A stretch of DNA of 64,000 nt from Candidatus Andeanibacterium colombiense (GTDB lineage: Bacteria > Pseudomonadota > Alphaproteobacteria > Sphingomonadales > Sphingomonadaceae). The DNA is taken from positions 1,116,001 through 1,180,000 of the forward strand of contig CP119316.1 in the NCBI GenBank assembly GCA_029202985.1, written 5' to 3'. Within the stretch, counting starts at the first letter, position 1; every line of letters begins with the position of its first letter. This document shows, piece after piece, positions 7,557 through 15,884 of this stretch. The position numbers were made by a program, and so were the translations under genes. The notes under the pieces were generated by a model. It was not told the origin of the DNA, made no database searches, and saw nothing but the letters and a program-made list of their open reading frames with translations.

Positions 7557-9920
7557 TCAGAACGAAGCGTCGAGCCCCAACCTCAGCGTGCGCGGACGCA
7601 GCGGGGTGATCTGTTCGCGGCCGATCTGGAACGGGGTGCCGAGCGCGAAGCGGTTGCCCTTCTCGTCAGTGAGGTTGCTGAGGCCGAGGGTGACGCCGAA
7701 GCCGTCGCGCCCGACCCGCACGGTCAGCCCGCTATCGACATAGTCGCCCTGCTCCTCGCCGAGTTCGGGCCCGACCCCGAGCCGCGACTTGCCGACATAT
7801 TGCGCCCAGCCGCGCGCGATCAGGAACAGATCGTCGCCCAATTCGCGCTGGTATTCGAACCCGGCCCGCCCGGCGAAGCGCGCGATGTTGGGCACCTGGC
7901 GCGAGCGTGCGAACACCAGATCGCCGATCGGCCGGTCGACCCGACTGTCGTTATAGGTCATCCCCGCATCGAGTCTGAGCTCGCGGCCAATCGCCGCGCT
8001 GCCGTTTACCGTCGCCGACACGATGTGCCCGTCGCCGATATTGGCCGTGCTCGGCAGGCCGGCGCTGTCGATGAAATCGGCCTGGATGTCGTTCCAGCGG
8101 GTGAACGAGACATTGGCCGAAATCTCGAACGGACCGGCCCCGGGCCGCCCGTGGCGGGCGCCGAATTCGAAGGTGCGGATGTGGTCGTTGCGGAAGCGGG
8201 TGACGATGTCCCCGGCGATCGCCAGCCCGCCCGGCCGGAAGCCTTCCTGGTAACGCAGGTACAGCGAGGTGTCGGAAAACAAATTCGAAACCAGCGAGAA
8301 CGACGGCAGGAACGCATGCTCGTTGCGCGTCGCGGTCATCCGGGCGAGTTCCTGCGCCACCGGCTGGGCCAGCTGGGCAACCGCGATGTCCTGCCCGTCG
8401 CCGCCAAGCCAGGAATAGGTGAACCGCCCCCCGGCGCTGGCGACGAGCTGATCTGCCAGGCGCAGCGTCGCTTCGCCGTAAAGCGTTGCCTCGTCTACCT
8501 CGTTGCGCACGCCGGTGGCTGGCGCCGGCATGCCCGGCGGGCCGAGTGTGCGCGAAAGCGTGGTGCGGTTGCGGGTGAAGCTGCCGCCGACCAGCCACGC
8601 GAACCCGCCTTCGAGCGGGCGCCAGAGCCGCGTCTCGTTCGCGATCATCGTGGTATCGTTGTTCTGTACGAACAGCCGCGGATCGCCGCCGGGGAGCGTC
8701 GCGTCATAGCGTTCCTCGAGCGACTGCGAGGTGATCCCGGTCGAGCTCTTGAAGAACACCTCGCCGAACTGCCGCCCGATCACCACCTGGCCCTGCGCGT
8801 AATCGGCGTCGAAGCCTTCTTTCACCCGCGCGGCGCGAGTCAAAGGCGGGCCGCCCCGGTCGGCATACTGGCTGTCGTGCCCGGCGGTATCCTGGCCGAT
8901 CCCGATCAGGTCGATGCTCCAGCCGCTATCGCTCTCGAAGCGGAACGCCGCGCGCCCGCCGATGATGTCGGTGCGGTTGACGTTCTTCTCGCCCAGCAGC
9001 GGCTTGTCGATATAGCCGCCCTGGCTCTCGGCACCGACCGAGACGCGCAGCGCCGCATTGCCGCTTACCGGCAGGTTGATCGTCGCGCTGGCATCGCCGC
9101 CGACCGCGCCGTGCTGGGTCGCGCTGCCGCCGACCGCGGCGCTGCCCCCGACCACGTCCAGCTGGGGCGGATTGGGCACCAGCCGCAAGATCCCGCCCAG
9201 CGCACCGGCGCCGTAGAGCGTGCCCTGCGGCCCTTCGAGGATTTCGACCCGCTGGAGGTCGGTCAGCCGCAAATCCGGATCGGGCGCGTTGTAGCTCAGC
9301 CGCAGATCGCCGAAATACTGGCCGACGGTCGATTGAGTCGGCCCGGTGAAGCTCGAATCCGCGATCCCGCGGATGAACAATTTGTTCCGCCCGCTGCCGA
9401 GATGCGTCGAGGACACGCTCGGCACCCGCTGGGTGATCTTCTCGGTCCCGCCGGCACCGCCGAAGTCCAGTTCCTTGCCGTCGATCATCTCGACCTCGCC
9501 CGGATAATCGGCCAGCAGCACGTCGCGCTTCGACCCGACCACGACGATGTCTTCCGGCGCGGCCGCCGGCGGCGGCTCGTTGGGCGGCGCGGCGGGCACG
9601 GCTCGGGGACGGACGGGCTTCGGAGGTTTCACCGGCGCGGCGACCAGGCGCCAGCCCATCGGCCCGACCTGGATCGCCTGCGCGCCGGCCGCCTTCGCCA
9701 GCTTCTTTATCGCATCCTTGGCCGAATAACGGCCCCGGATCGCGCCCACCCGCCGGTTCGAGACCGCCGGATCGGTGATGACGACGCTGGTGCCGGTCTG
9801 GCGCGCGATCGCCACCGCCGCATCGCCCGCGCGGCCCGCGGGCGCATCGATCGCCGCGCTCTCGGCATGCGCGGGCGCGGCGATTGCCGCCGCGATCAGC
9901 AAGGCGCCCGCATAGCGCAT
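7557..9920 (-). CDS. TonB-dependent transducer with N-terminal STN signalling domain
   Basis: This 787-residue outer-membrane protein has a signal peptide (~1-19) and a secretin/TonB short N-terminal (STN) domain at ~20-90. A Pro-rich linker with the TonB-box-like EDIVVVGSKRD comes next, then a plug (RVEILEGPQGTLYGAGALGG) and a 22-strand-type barrel ending in phenylalanine (LGLDASF). STN domains mark FecA-type transducers that signal to an anti-sigma factor when loaded, matching the FecR and sigma genes directly upstream. The start at 9920 leaves one base after the FecR stop and gives a clean signal peptide; a start at 9947 would add nine residues inside FecR. The ligand is unknown: ferric siderophore, haem or a plant-derived compound are all possible. 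Confidence 0.92.
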   Translation of the reverse strand: MRYAGALLIAAAIAAPAHAESAAIDAPAGRAGDAAVAIARQTGTSVVITDPAVSNRRVGAIRGRYSAKDAIKKLAKAAGAQAIQVGPMGWRLVAAPVKPPKPVRPRAVPAAPPNEPPPAAAPEDIVVVGSKRDVLLADYPGEVEMIDGKELDFGGAGGTEKITQRVPSVSSTHLGSGRNKLFIRGIADSSFTGPTQSTVGQYFGDLRLSYNAPDPDLRLTDLQRVEILEGPQGTLYGAGALGGILRLVPNPPQLDVVGGSAAVGGSATQHGAVGGDASATINLPVSGNAALRVSVGAESQGGYIDKPLLGEKNVNRTDIIGGRAAFRFESDSGWSIDLIGIGQDTAGHDSQYADRGGPPLTRAARVKEGFDADYAQGQVVIGRQFGEVFFKSSTGITSQSLEERYDATLPGGDPRLFVQNNDTTMIANETRLWRPLEGGFAWLVGGSFTRNRTTLSRTLGPPGMPAPATGVRNEVDEATLYGEATLRLADQLVASAGGRFTYSWLGGDGQDIAVAQLAQPVAQELARMTATRNEHAFLPSFSLVSNLFSDTSLYLRYQEGFRPGGLAIAGDIVTRFRNDHIRTFEFGARHGRPGAGPFEISANVSFTRWNDIQADFIDSAGLPSTANIGDGHIVSATVNGSAAIGRELRLDAGMTYNDSRVDRPIGDLVFARSRQVPNIARFAGRAGFEYQRELGDDLFLIARGWAQYVGKSRLGVGPELGEEQGDYVDSGLTVRVGRDGFGVTLGLSNLTDEKGNRFALGTPFQIGREQITPLRPRTLRLGLDASF

Positions 9921-9921
9921 G

Positions 9922-10845
9922 CTACTGCGGTTCCAGCATCCATCCATCGGCGGACTTGCGCACCCTGACGCCGAGCAGCGGCCCGACCGAGCCCGGATCG
10001 GCCTTGACCGGATCGACCAGCAGACTGCCCGATACGCGCCGCCTGGCCGCGCCCGTCGAAGTGCTGAAGCTGGTGCCGGTGGCCCGCGTCAGATCGTCGG
10101 CTACTGCTCCGAGGGTCGCCTGCTGGAAGCTCAACCGCCCGGTGCGCCAGGCGCCGACTTCGGAAGCGGCAATGTTGCCCAATTCGTATTCGCGCGAGCC
10201 CTCGGCGCTGGAGACGAACTTGCCCGGATCGATCCGGACGTTCTGCTGCGCCGGGTTGAACGAAACCGCGCCTTCGGCGACCGCGACCGTGGTCAGCATG
10301 CCGTCGAAGCGCACGTCGAACACCGTGCCGATATCGACCAGTCGGTCCTCGCCCGCATCGACATGGAACGGATTGGCTGCATCGTGCCGGACCGAGAACA
10401 GCGCCTGCCCCTTGTCGAGCCGTGCGAAACGGGGATCGTCATGGTCGAGCGTGATCGTACTGCCGCCGCCGAGGGTGACCGAGCTGCCGCCCCCGAGAGC
10501 GATGACCCGGGTTTCTCCCGCCGCGGTCTCGACCGAATAGGTCCCGCCGCGCAACTGGAGCGCGCCGAACGCGGCCATGCCGACCAGCGCGGCGGTAAGC
10601 GCCCCGATGGCCCAGCGGCGGCCGGTGCCGCTGCGCGCCGGTGTGTCGTCATTGGCCGCGCGTGGTTCCTCCGCCAGCGCCGCCGCCGCATCGTCCGCGC
10701 CCGCCATCACGAAATCATAGGCCCGCGCATGCGCCGGATCGCGTTCGAGCCACGCGGTGAAGCCCTCCCAATCCGCGAACGACGGATCGCCGGTGCGCGC
10801 CGCCCAAGCGGCGGCCTCGTCCAGAATACGGTCCTCAAGCGGCAT
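9922..10845 (-). CDS. FecR-type anti-sigma regulator
   Basis: This 307-residue protein has a cytoplasmic DUF4880 region (~5-50, ILDEAAAWAARTGD and AWLERDPAHARAYD). A single transmembrane helix follows at ~77-97 (WAIGALTAALVGMAAFGALQ), then a periplasmic FecR domain (~105-200, VETAAGETRVIALGGGS) and a C-terminal part that should bind the receptor STN domain. It would hold the adjacent sigma factor inactive until the loaded receptor signals. The start is set by AGGAGA 7 bases upstream of the ATG at 10845; the longer frame to 10887 would overlap the sigma gene without a ribosome site. Confidence 0.92.
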   Translation of the reverse strand: MPLEDRILDEAAAWAARTGDPSFADWEGFTAWLERDPAHARAYDFVMAGADDAAAALAEEPRAANDDTPARSGTGRRWAIGALTAALVGMAAFGALQLRGGTYSVETAAGETRVIALGGGSSVTLGGGSTITLDHDDPRFARLDKGQALFSVRHDAANPFHVDAGEDRLVDIGTVFDVRFDGMLTTVAVAEGAVSFNPAQQNVRIDPGKFVSSAEGSREYELGNIAASEVGAWRTGRLSFQQATLGAVADDLTRATGTSFSTSTGAARRRVSGSLLVDPVKADPGSVGPLLGVRVRKSADGWMLEPQ

Positions 10846-10883
10846 TGCGAATGTCTCCTGTGACCTTGACGGAGTCCTGCGGC

Positions 10884-11411
10884 TCAAGCCTCATCGAGCC
10901 GCTCCTTCAATTGCGCGAGCACGCGATAGGCCAGCCGCAGATCGCTCTCGACCGTGCTCAGGCTGACCTTGAACTCCTCGGCCACCTGGCGCTGCGGGAC
11001 ATCGTCGATCCGATGGCGGCGGAAGATCGCGGCGGGTCGCTCGCCCAGCGCGTCGAGCGTTTCGGCGACCAGCCGCGCTTGCTGGCGGGCGGCGATCGCG
11101 CGATCGGGCGACGGCGCATCGGACACGCCGGGCAGCGCCCCGCCCATCGTTTCGGTCCAGTCCTGCTCGCGCTTCTCGGCCTGCCGCGACGAGCGGTAGC
11201 GGTCGATCATCAGCATATTGCAGGCGCGGTAGAGATAGGCGAGCGGCGCGGCGATGGGGCCAGTCTCGGCCGCGGCGATCTTCAGCCAGACCTCGTGCAA
11301 CACGTCTTCCGCGCTGTCGCCCGCGCCGCGCGACGCGAGAAAGCGCAGCAGCTTCGCCCGATGTTCGAGGAACGCGGCCTCGAGACCGGAAGGAGATTGG
11401 GACGACGACAC
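10884..11411 (-). CDS. ECF RNA polymerase sigma factor, FecI-like
   Basis: This 175-residue protein carries sigma region 2 (SAEDVLHEVWLKIAAAE and AYLYRACNMLMIDRYR) and region 4 (LDALGERPAAIFRRH, then QRQVAEEFKVSLSTVESDL). It has no SnoaL or other C-terminal extension, so it belongs with the FecI group. It is first in the operon sigma-FecR-STN receptor, the classical cell-surface signalling order. Its targets probably include the receptor operon itself and perhaps the autotransporter further downstream. Confidence 0.93.
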   Translation of the reverse strand: MSSSQSPSGLEAAFLEHRAKLLRFLASRGAGDSAEDVLHEVWLKIAAAETGPIAAPLAYLYRACNMLMIDRYRSSRQAEKREQDWTETMGGALPGVSDAPSPDRAIAARQQARLVAETLDALGERPAAIFRRHRIDDVPQRQVAEEFKVSLSTVESDLRLAYRVLAQLKERLDEA

Positions 11412-11430
11412 GCAGCCGCCTAATAGGTGC

Positions 11431-11461
11431 CCCGGGCGGTCCTGAAAAGGGGCCGCCCGGG
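11431..11461 (-). terminator. GC-rich stem-loop after the SnoaL-like gene
   Basis: CCCGGGCGG (11431-11439) and CCGCCCGGG (11453-11461) form a perfect 9-base stem with a 13-base loop, 14 bases beyond the stop of the SnoaL-like gene. There is no T-tract. It probably ends the oxygenase/PQQ operon before the sigma-factor promoter. Confidence 0.45.
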
Positions 11462-11475
11462 ATGTTGAGGATCGC

Positions 11476-12057
11476 TCAGCGAGCGTCGGCTGCCCGGTCC
11501 ATCACGCGCACCGGATTTTCCGGACCCGTGCCGCGCTTCGGGATGAAGTCGTTGAGTACGTTGCGGCGCTTGATCAGCCAGTGGCCGTCGAGCTTGACGA
11601 ATTCGTCCTCATACATGCCGTAGGTGCCGATCTTGGGCTGGTCGCCCTCGCCGTGGTTCGCCATTTCGAGCCACTGCGAACGGCCCCAAGCGTGATCGCC
11701 CTCGACCCGGATCACGTGCTGCAGGATCACATGGCGCAGCTTGGCCGGGTTGCCGTCGGCGGTGTGGTAGAACTTGCCGATGCTCTTGCTGAAATTGGTC
11801 ACCGCGGTGCGGATGGCGTCGCGGCCCTTCGAGGTGCCGCTCGCGAACTCAAGCTCGCCATCCGGCGCGAAGGTCGCGACGTAGGCATCCCAGTCGAAGT
11901 AATCGATCGCGAACAGATAGCGCGCCATCAGATCCTCGATCTCGGCCCGGTCTGACGCATAGTTCGCGCCGTATTGCGGCTCCGCATGGGCGGCGGAGGG
12001 CACCGCGCCGAGCGCCATTACAGCGGCGACGAGTGCGAGGGTGACGGTCTTCTTCAT
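11476..12057 (-). CDS. Exported SnoaL-like (NTF2-fold) protein
   Basis: This 193-residue protein has a signal peptide (~1-25, ending AHA) followed by one SnoaL_4-type NTF2 fold: DRAEIEDLMARYLFAIDYFDWDAYVATF is the usual opening helix pair and the rest forms the cone-shaped sheet. Cytoplasmic relatives include ring dehydratases, epoxide hydrolase-like enzymes and the small subunits of ring-hydroxylating dioxygenases; an exported copy is less usual. The start is supported by AAGGGAGAG just upstream and by the signal peptide. It is third in the operon carotenoid oxygenase - PQQ dehydrogenase - SnoaL, so it probably acts on, or binds, a periplasmic product of those enzymes. The reaction is not known. 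Confidence 0.8.
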   Translation of the reverse strand: MKKTVTLALVAAVMALGAVPSAAHAEPQYGANYASDRAEIEDLMARYLFAIDYFDWDAYVATFAPDGELEFASGTSKGRDAIRTAVTNFSKSIGKFYHTADGNPAKLRHVILQHVIRVEGDHAWGRSQWLEMANHGEGDQPKIGTYGMYEDEFVKLDGHWLIKRRNVLNDFIPKRGTGPENPVRVMDRAADAR

Positions 12058-12068
12058 GGCTCTCTCCC

Positions 12069-14165
12069 TTAATTGCCGTTCCAGTCGGCATTGGCGCGCG
12101 CGATCAGATACTGGTGGATCTTCTCGGCCTCTTCGGGCTTCAGCACATCGGCGAAGCTCGCCATGCCGTTGGCAGCACGATTGCCGCCGATCACGATGTC
12201 GATGAACTCCTTGTGAGTCTCGGGCGTCATGTGGCGCAGATCCTTGACCCCGCCGCGCGCGCCGACCCCGTGGCACAGCGCGCAATGCGCGCCGTAGAGC
12301 TGCCCGCCCTGCGCGACGATCTCCGGCGAGGCAGCCAGCGCGGGCGGCGGCGACAGTTCGGGCACCTCGATCGATTCCTTCGGCATCGGCGGAAGCTGCG
12401 CCTTGCCGCCCAGCTTGAACACCAGCAGCCGCGGCTTACCGAGGAACAATTGCGTGTAGTTGGAGCGCTCGACATGGGCGAGGCCCCCGCCCCAGCCCGC
12501 GTTGACCGCGATATATTGCACCCCATCGACCATATAGGCGATCGGCGCCGCGATCGGCACGTTCTGCACCGGCATTTCCCAGACCTTCTGGCCGGTGTCC
12601 GCGCGATAGGCGCTGAAGGTCTTGCCGATGCTGCCTTGGAACACGAGGTTGCCCGCGGTCGCGAGCACGCCGCCCGCGCCCTTCTGGGTCACCGGCCCGC
12701 GCCAGACTTCCTTCTGGGTCACCGGGTTCCACGCCGAGAGCCAGCCCTTCGAATGGGCATCGGCATATTCGGCGATCGTCTTGCGCTCGGGCTCGTCGCC
12801 CATGAAGGCGGTACCGAGCCCGCCCTTGGCCGGATCGTAATTCGCGGCCAGCGCGTAGCTCATGTAGGTTTCGGTCACGGGCACATAGACCAGCCCGGTC
12901 AGCGGACTGTAGGCCATCGGGTTCCAGTTGTGAGCGCCGCCCGCCCCCGGCGAGACCATCACCGGCTTGGCGGTGTAGCGCACGTCGGGGTTCTGGATCG
13001 GTCGCCCGGTCGCCATGTCGATGCCTTTGGCCCAGTTGATCGGGACGATGTTCTGCGCGCTGAGCAATTCACCGGTCTTGCGGTCGAGCACGTAGAAGAA
13101 CCCGTTCTTCGGCGCCTGCATGATCACCTGGCGGGTCTTGCCGCCGATGGTCAGATCCGCGAGGATCATCTGCTGGGTCGCGGTGTAATCCCACTCCTCG
13201 CCCGGGGTGGTCTGGTAGTGCCAGCGGTATTCCCCCGTCGTCGCATCGAGCGCGACGATCGAGGCAAGGAACAGATTGTCGCCGCCGCCGGGGCTACGAT
13301 ACGGCTGCGCCCAGGGCGAGCCATTGCCGACGCCGACATAGAGCAAATTGAGCTTGGGATCATAGGCAAGCCCGTCCCACACGGTGCCGCCGCCGCCCTG
13401 CTTCCACCACTCGCCGGTCCAGGTCTTCGCGGCCATTTCCATGGCCTTGTTCTCGAACCCGTCCGCGGGATTGCCCGGCACCGTGTTGAAACGCCACAGC
13501 ATTTCGCCGGCCTCGGCATCATAGGCGCTGACATAGCCGCGCACGCCGAGCTCGGCCCCGCCATTGCCGATAATCACCTTGTTGCCGAAGATCCGCGGCG
13601 CGCCGGTGATGGTGTAGCTCTTTGAATTATCGACGGTGAGCTTCGACCACACGGGCTTGCCGGTCTTCGCGTCGAGCGCGATCAGCCGCCCGTCGAGCGT
13701 GGCGATGTAGATCTTGCCCTTCCACGCCGCCAGCCCGCGCGAAACGATATCGCAGCAGGCGAGCCGCCCGTATTTGAGCGGCACCTGCGGATCGTAGGTC
13801 CACAGCACTTTGCCGGTCTTCGCGTCATAGGCGGTGGTGATGTTCCACGGCTGGATGTTGTAAAGCACCCCGTCCACCACCAGCGGAGTACCTTCCATCC
13901 CGCGGGTCGTGTTGATGTCGGCATACCAGGCGAGGCCGAGCTTCCCGACATTCTTGTCGTTGATCTGGGTGAGGGGCGAGAAGTGCTGCTCGTCCCAGGT
14001 CCGCCCGGTCGCCAGCCACTGGCCCGGATCGGGTTTGGCGAGTGTCGCATCGTCGACCCAGCCGGGACCGCTCTGCGCGGCGGCAGGAACGACCAGCGCG
14101 GCCATCGCCAGCGCGAGAAGCGAACGGACCGCCCGGCTGGTGCGGGCCCAATGCGCGAAGCTCAT
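12069..14165 (-). CDS. PQQ-dependent quinohaemoprotein alcohol dehydrogenase, C-terminal cytochrome c
   Basis: This 698-residue periplasmic protein has a signal peptide (~1-31). The eight-bladed PQQ propeller carries the vicinal disulfide C137-C138 (RLACCDI) and the catalytic aspartate D326 in EEWDYT. A C-terminal cytochrome c domain has C628-A-L-C631-H632 and a likely methionine ligand at 668 (NGMASF). The layout is that of type II quinohaemoprotein alcohol dehydrogenases, which oxidise alcohols to aldehydes and pass electrons through the haem to a respiratory acceptor. The start at 14165 overlaps the oxygenase stop by 4 bases (ATGA), so the genes are coupled. No PQQ-synthesis genes are in the window. 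The substrate is probably an aromatic or terpenoid alcohol, judging by the neighbour; that is inference. Confidence 0.92.
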   Translation of the reverse strand: MSFAHWARTSRAVRSLLALAMAALVVPAAAQSGPGWVDDATLAKPDPGQWLATGRTWDEQHFSPLTQINDKNVGKLGLAWYADINTTRGMEGTPLVVDGVLYNIQPWNITTAYDAKTGKVLWTYDPQVPLKYGRLACCDIVSRGLAAWKGKIYIATLDGRLIALDAKTGKPVWSKLTVDNSKSYTITGAPRIFGNKVIIGNGGAELGVRGYVSAYDAEAGEMLWRFNTVPGNPADGFENKAMEMAAKTWTGEWWKQGGGGTVWDGLAYDPKLNLLYVGVGNGSPWAQPYRSPGGGDNLFLASIVALDATTGEYRWHYQTTPGEEWDYTATQQMILADLTIGGKTRQVIMQAPKNGFFYVLDRKTGELLSAQNIVPINWAKGIDMATGRPIQNPDVRYTAKPVMVSPGAGGAHNWNPMAYSPLTGLVYVPVTETYMSYALAANYDPAKGGLGTAFMGDEPERKTIAEYADAHSKGWLSAWNPVTQKEVWRGPVTQKGAGGVLATAGNLVFQGSIGKTFSAYRADTGQKVWEMPVQNVPIAAPIAYMVDGVQYIAVNAGWGGGLAHVERSNYTQLFLGKPRLLVFKLGGKAQLPPMPKESIEVPELSPPPALAASPEIVAQGGQLYGAHCALCHGVGARGGVKDLRHMTPETHKEFIDIVIGGNRAANGMASFADVLKPEEAEKIHQYLIARANADWNGN

Positions 14166-15736
14166 GCCAGATTGGCCCCCGGAATATCGCTCGCATCGCC
14201 CCAGAAGCCGTGGACCTGGCCGACGCATTTGAACGGCATCTTGACCCGCGCGACCGGCCCGGCCGCGATGTCCTTGGTATCGACCAGGATCAGGTCGGAG
14301 CGGCCGGCTTCCTTCATGCTGCTACCGATACCGATCAGATAGCCGTCGCCTTCCGGCGCGTCTTTCCTGCGCGGCACGAAGGTCATTTCGGACAACGAAT
14401 AGTCGGGCACCGAGAACAGCTGGGTCTTGTTTTCCTGGTGGTCGACGATCCACCAGCCGCCCTTCGGCCCGACCCCGTTGAGATAGCCGTAGCGATACTT
14501 CAGCGTGTGGAACCGGTCGTCCTGCCGCGCGAGCACGCCCGAGACTTCGGGATAGATCGTCTCGACCTGGAAACGGTCGTTGCTCTTGCTCGACAGATCG
14601 ATGGTGAAGCGGCGGAGGTAACCGGTGCCCTTCACGGGATCGAACGGCTCGTGCAGGCTGGGGAAGAACGGGAACTGGTTGCCCTCGCCCCCGTCCCAAT
14701 CCATCGTGATGGTATCGCCGTCGGACCAGCCGCCCATCGAATGGGTGCAGAACAAATTCTGGCCGGTGAACCAGCGCAGATCCTTCCCGTCGCCGCCGCG
14801 CCGCATCACCCCGATATAGACCGGTGCGGTCGAATCGTAGGAGAAGTGGACCCCGCCCGCTTTGATCCGCTCGGCGTCGGAGACCATGTTGGTCACGTAG
14901 AGGATCACATGGCGCTGGGTGACCACGAAATCGTGCATCATCGAAGCGTAGGGGGCCTGGACCTTGGTGTGCCAGTTCACCGCGCCGTGCTTGTCGGCCG
15001 AGAACACCACGATGCTCTTCGACAGCAGCCCGTCCGCTTCATAGCCGAAGCCGATATATTCGCCGGTCAGCGGATCGATCTTCGGGTGCGCGGTATGGGT
15101 CTGGCTGTCGAGCTTGCCGCCGAAAGTGTAGTAATCGTCGACCGTCTCAAGTGTCAGCGGATCGAGATAGACCGGCGGGCTGTCTTCCTTGAACACCAGC
15201 AATTTGCCGTGGTGGAGGAACAGCTGGGTGTTGGCGGTGCCGCGGCTGAGGCCCTTGACCGAAGCATCGTCGGTTGTCGGGTTGCGGTACATCCCGAACA
15301 GCGAGCGCCGCGCCTCGTGCTGAGCCTTCCAGCGCTGGGTCTTCGCATAGCGGGTGCGGTAATCGACATGGCCGTTCTTGATCCGGAAGGCCGAGACATG
15401 GCCCTCCCCGTCGAACATGATGTCGCCCTGGTATTTCTCGGGCTTCGGATACTGCGGATCGGGGCCGACACGGTAGAACATCCCGTCGAGATCGAGCGGC
15501 AGCGTGCCTTCGACCTCGCAATCGTAAAGGTCGATCTCGGCGCGGTTGTTGGTACCCGGAGGGCCACCCGCGAAGGCGCGCGGATCGCTCGGGAAATCGA
15601 CCTGCGGTGCGGCCGAACCGGTGGCCGCCAAAGCTGCGCCGCCGGTTCCAAACCCGACCAGCGCCGCGCCGGTGCCCAGGGTTGCCGCGCCAAGGAAATT
15701 GCGCCGCCCAAGTTGCGGCCCCGAATTATCCGTCAT
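14162..15736 (-). CDS. Tat-exported carotenoid-oxygenase-family dioxygenase (lignostilbene dioxygenase-like)
   Basis: This 524-residue protein opens with a twin-arginine signal (GRRNFLGAA, R11/R12, then a hydrophobic stretch to ~43). It is a full-length RPE65/carotenoid cleavage oxygenase fold with four candidate iron-ligand histidines: H217 (TAHPK), H268 (MMHDF), H332 (CTHSM) and H509 near the C terminus (QVHGFW). The family cleaves carbon-carbon double bonds in carotenoids, stilbenes or phenylpropenes such as isoeugenol to give aldehydes. Most bacterial members are cytoplasmic, so export is notable and matches the periplasmic PQQ enzymes encoded next to it. It is first in its operon and divergent from the second PQQ gene. 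The substrate cannot be told from sequence. Confidence 0.9.
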   Translation of the reverse strand: MTDNSGPQLGRRNFLGAATLGTGAALVGFGTGGAALAATGSAAPQVDFPSDPRAFAGGPPGTNNRAEIDLYDCEVEGTLPLDLDGMFYRVGPDPQYPKPEKYQGDIMFDGEGHVSAFRIKNGHVDYRTRYAKTQRWKAQHEARRSLFGMYRNPTTDDASVKGLSRGTANTQLFLHHGKLLVFKEDSPPVYLDPLTLETVDDYYTFGGKLDSQTHTAHPKIDPLTGEYIGFGYEADGLLSKSIVVFSADKHGAVNWHTKVQAPYASMMHDFVVTQRHVILYVTNMVSDAERIKAGGVHFSYDSTAPVYIGVMRRGGDGKDLRWFTGQNLFCTHSMGGWSDGDTITMDWDGGEGNQFPFFPSLHEPFDPVKGTGYLRRFTIDLSSKSNDRFQVETIYPEVSGVLARQDDRFHTLKYRYGYLNGVGPKGGWWIVDHQENKTQLFSVPDYSLSEMTFVPRRKDAPEGDGYLIGIGSSMKEAGRSDLILVDTKDIAAGPVARVKMPFKCVGQVHGFWGDASDIPGANLA

Positions 15737-15780
15737 CGATCCCTCTCCATAGGCCGGCCGTTTTCCGGACTCGCCCGATC

Positions 15781-15794
15781 ATTGTAATTTCAAT
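15781..15794. promoter_or_regulatory. Candidate operator between the divergent oxygenase and quinohaemoprotein genes
   Basis: ATTGTAATTTCAAT matches its own reverse complement at 12 of 14 positions and sits in the 148-base gap between two divergent genes of one pathway. It is AT-rich in otherwise GC-rich DNA. A TTGACA at 15815-15820 could be the -35 box of the rightward gene. No regulator gene lies beside it. Confidence 0.4.
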
Positions 15795-15884
15795 CATTAC
15801 CCGCCTCGCCGGCTTTGACAATGGTGTTGCCGCCCCTCACGAAACGGGCGAAAGTGGCCGAACGGAACACGGGAGAGAAACGCG

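Noticed and set aside
7524..9968. 814-residue open frame on the plus strand
   Set aside because: It is antisense to the TonB receptor gene and has no recognisable domain or ribosome site.
12114..13625. 503-residue open frame on the plus strand
   Set aside because: It is antisense to the C-terminal-haem PQQ dehydrogenase and shows no motif.
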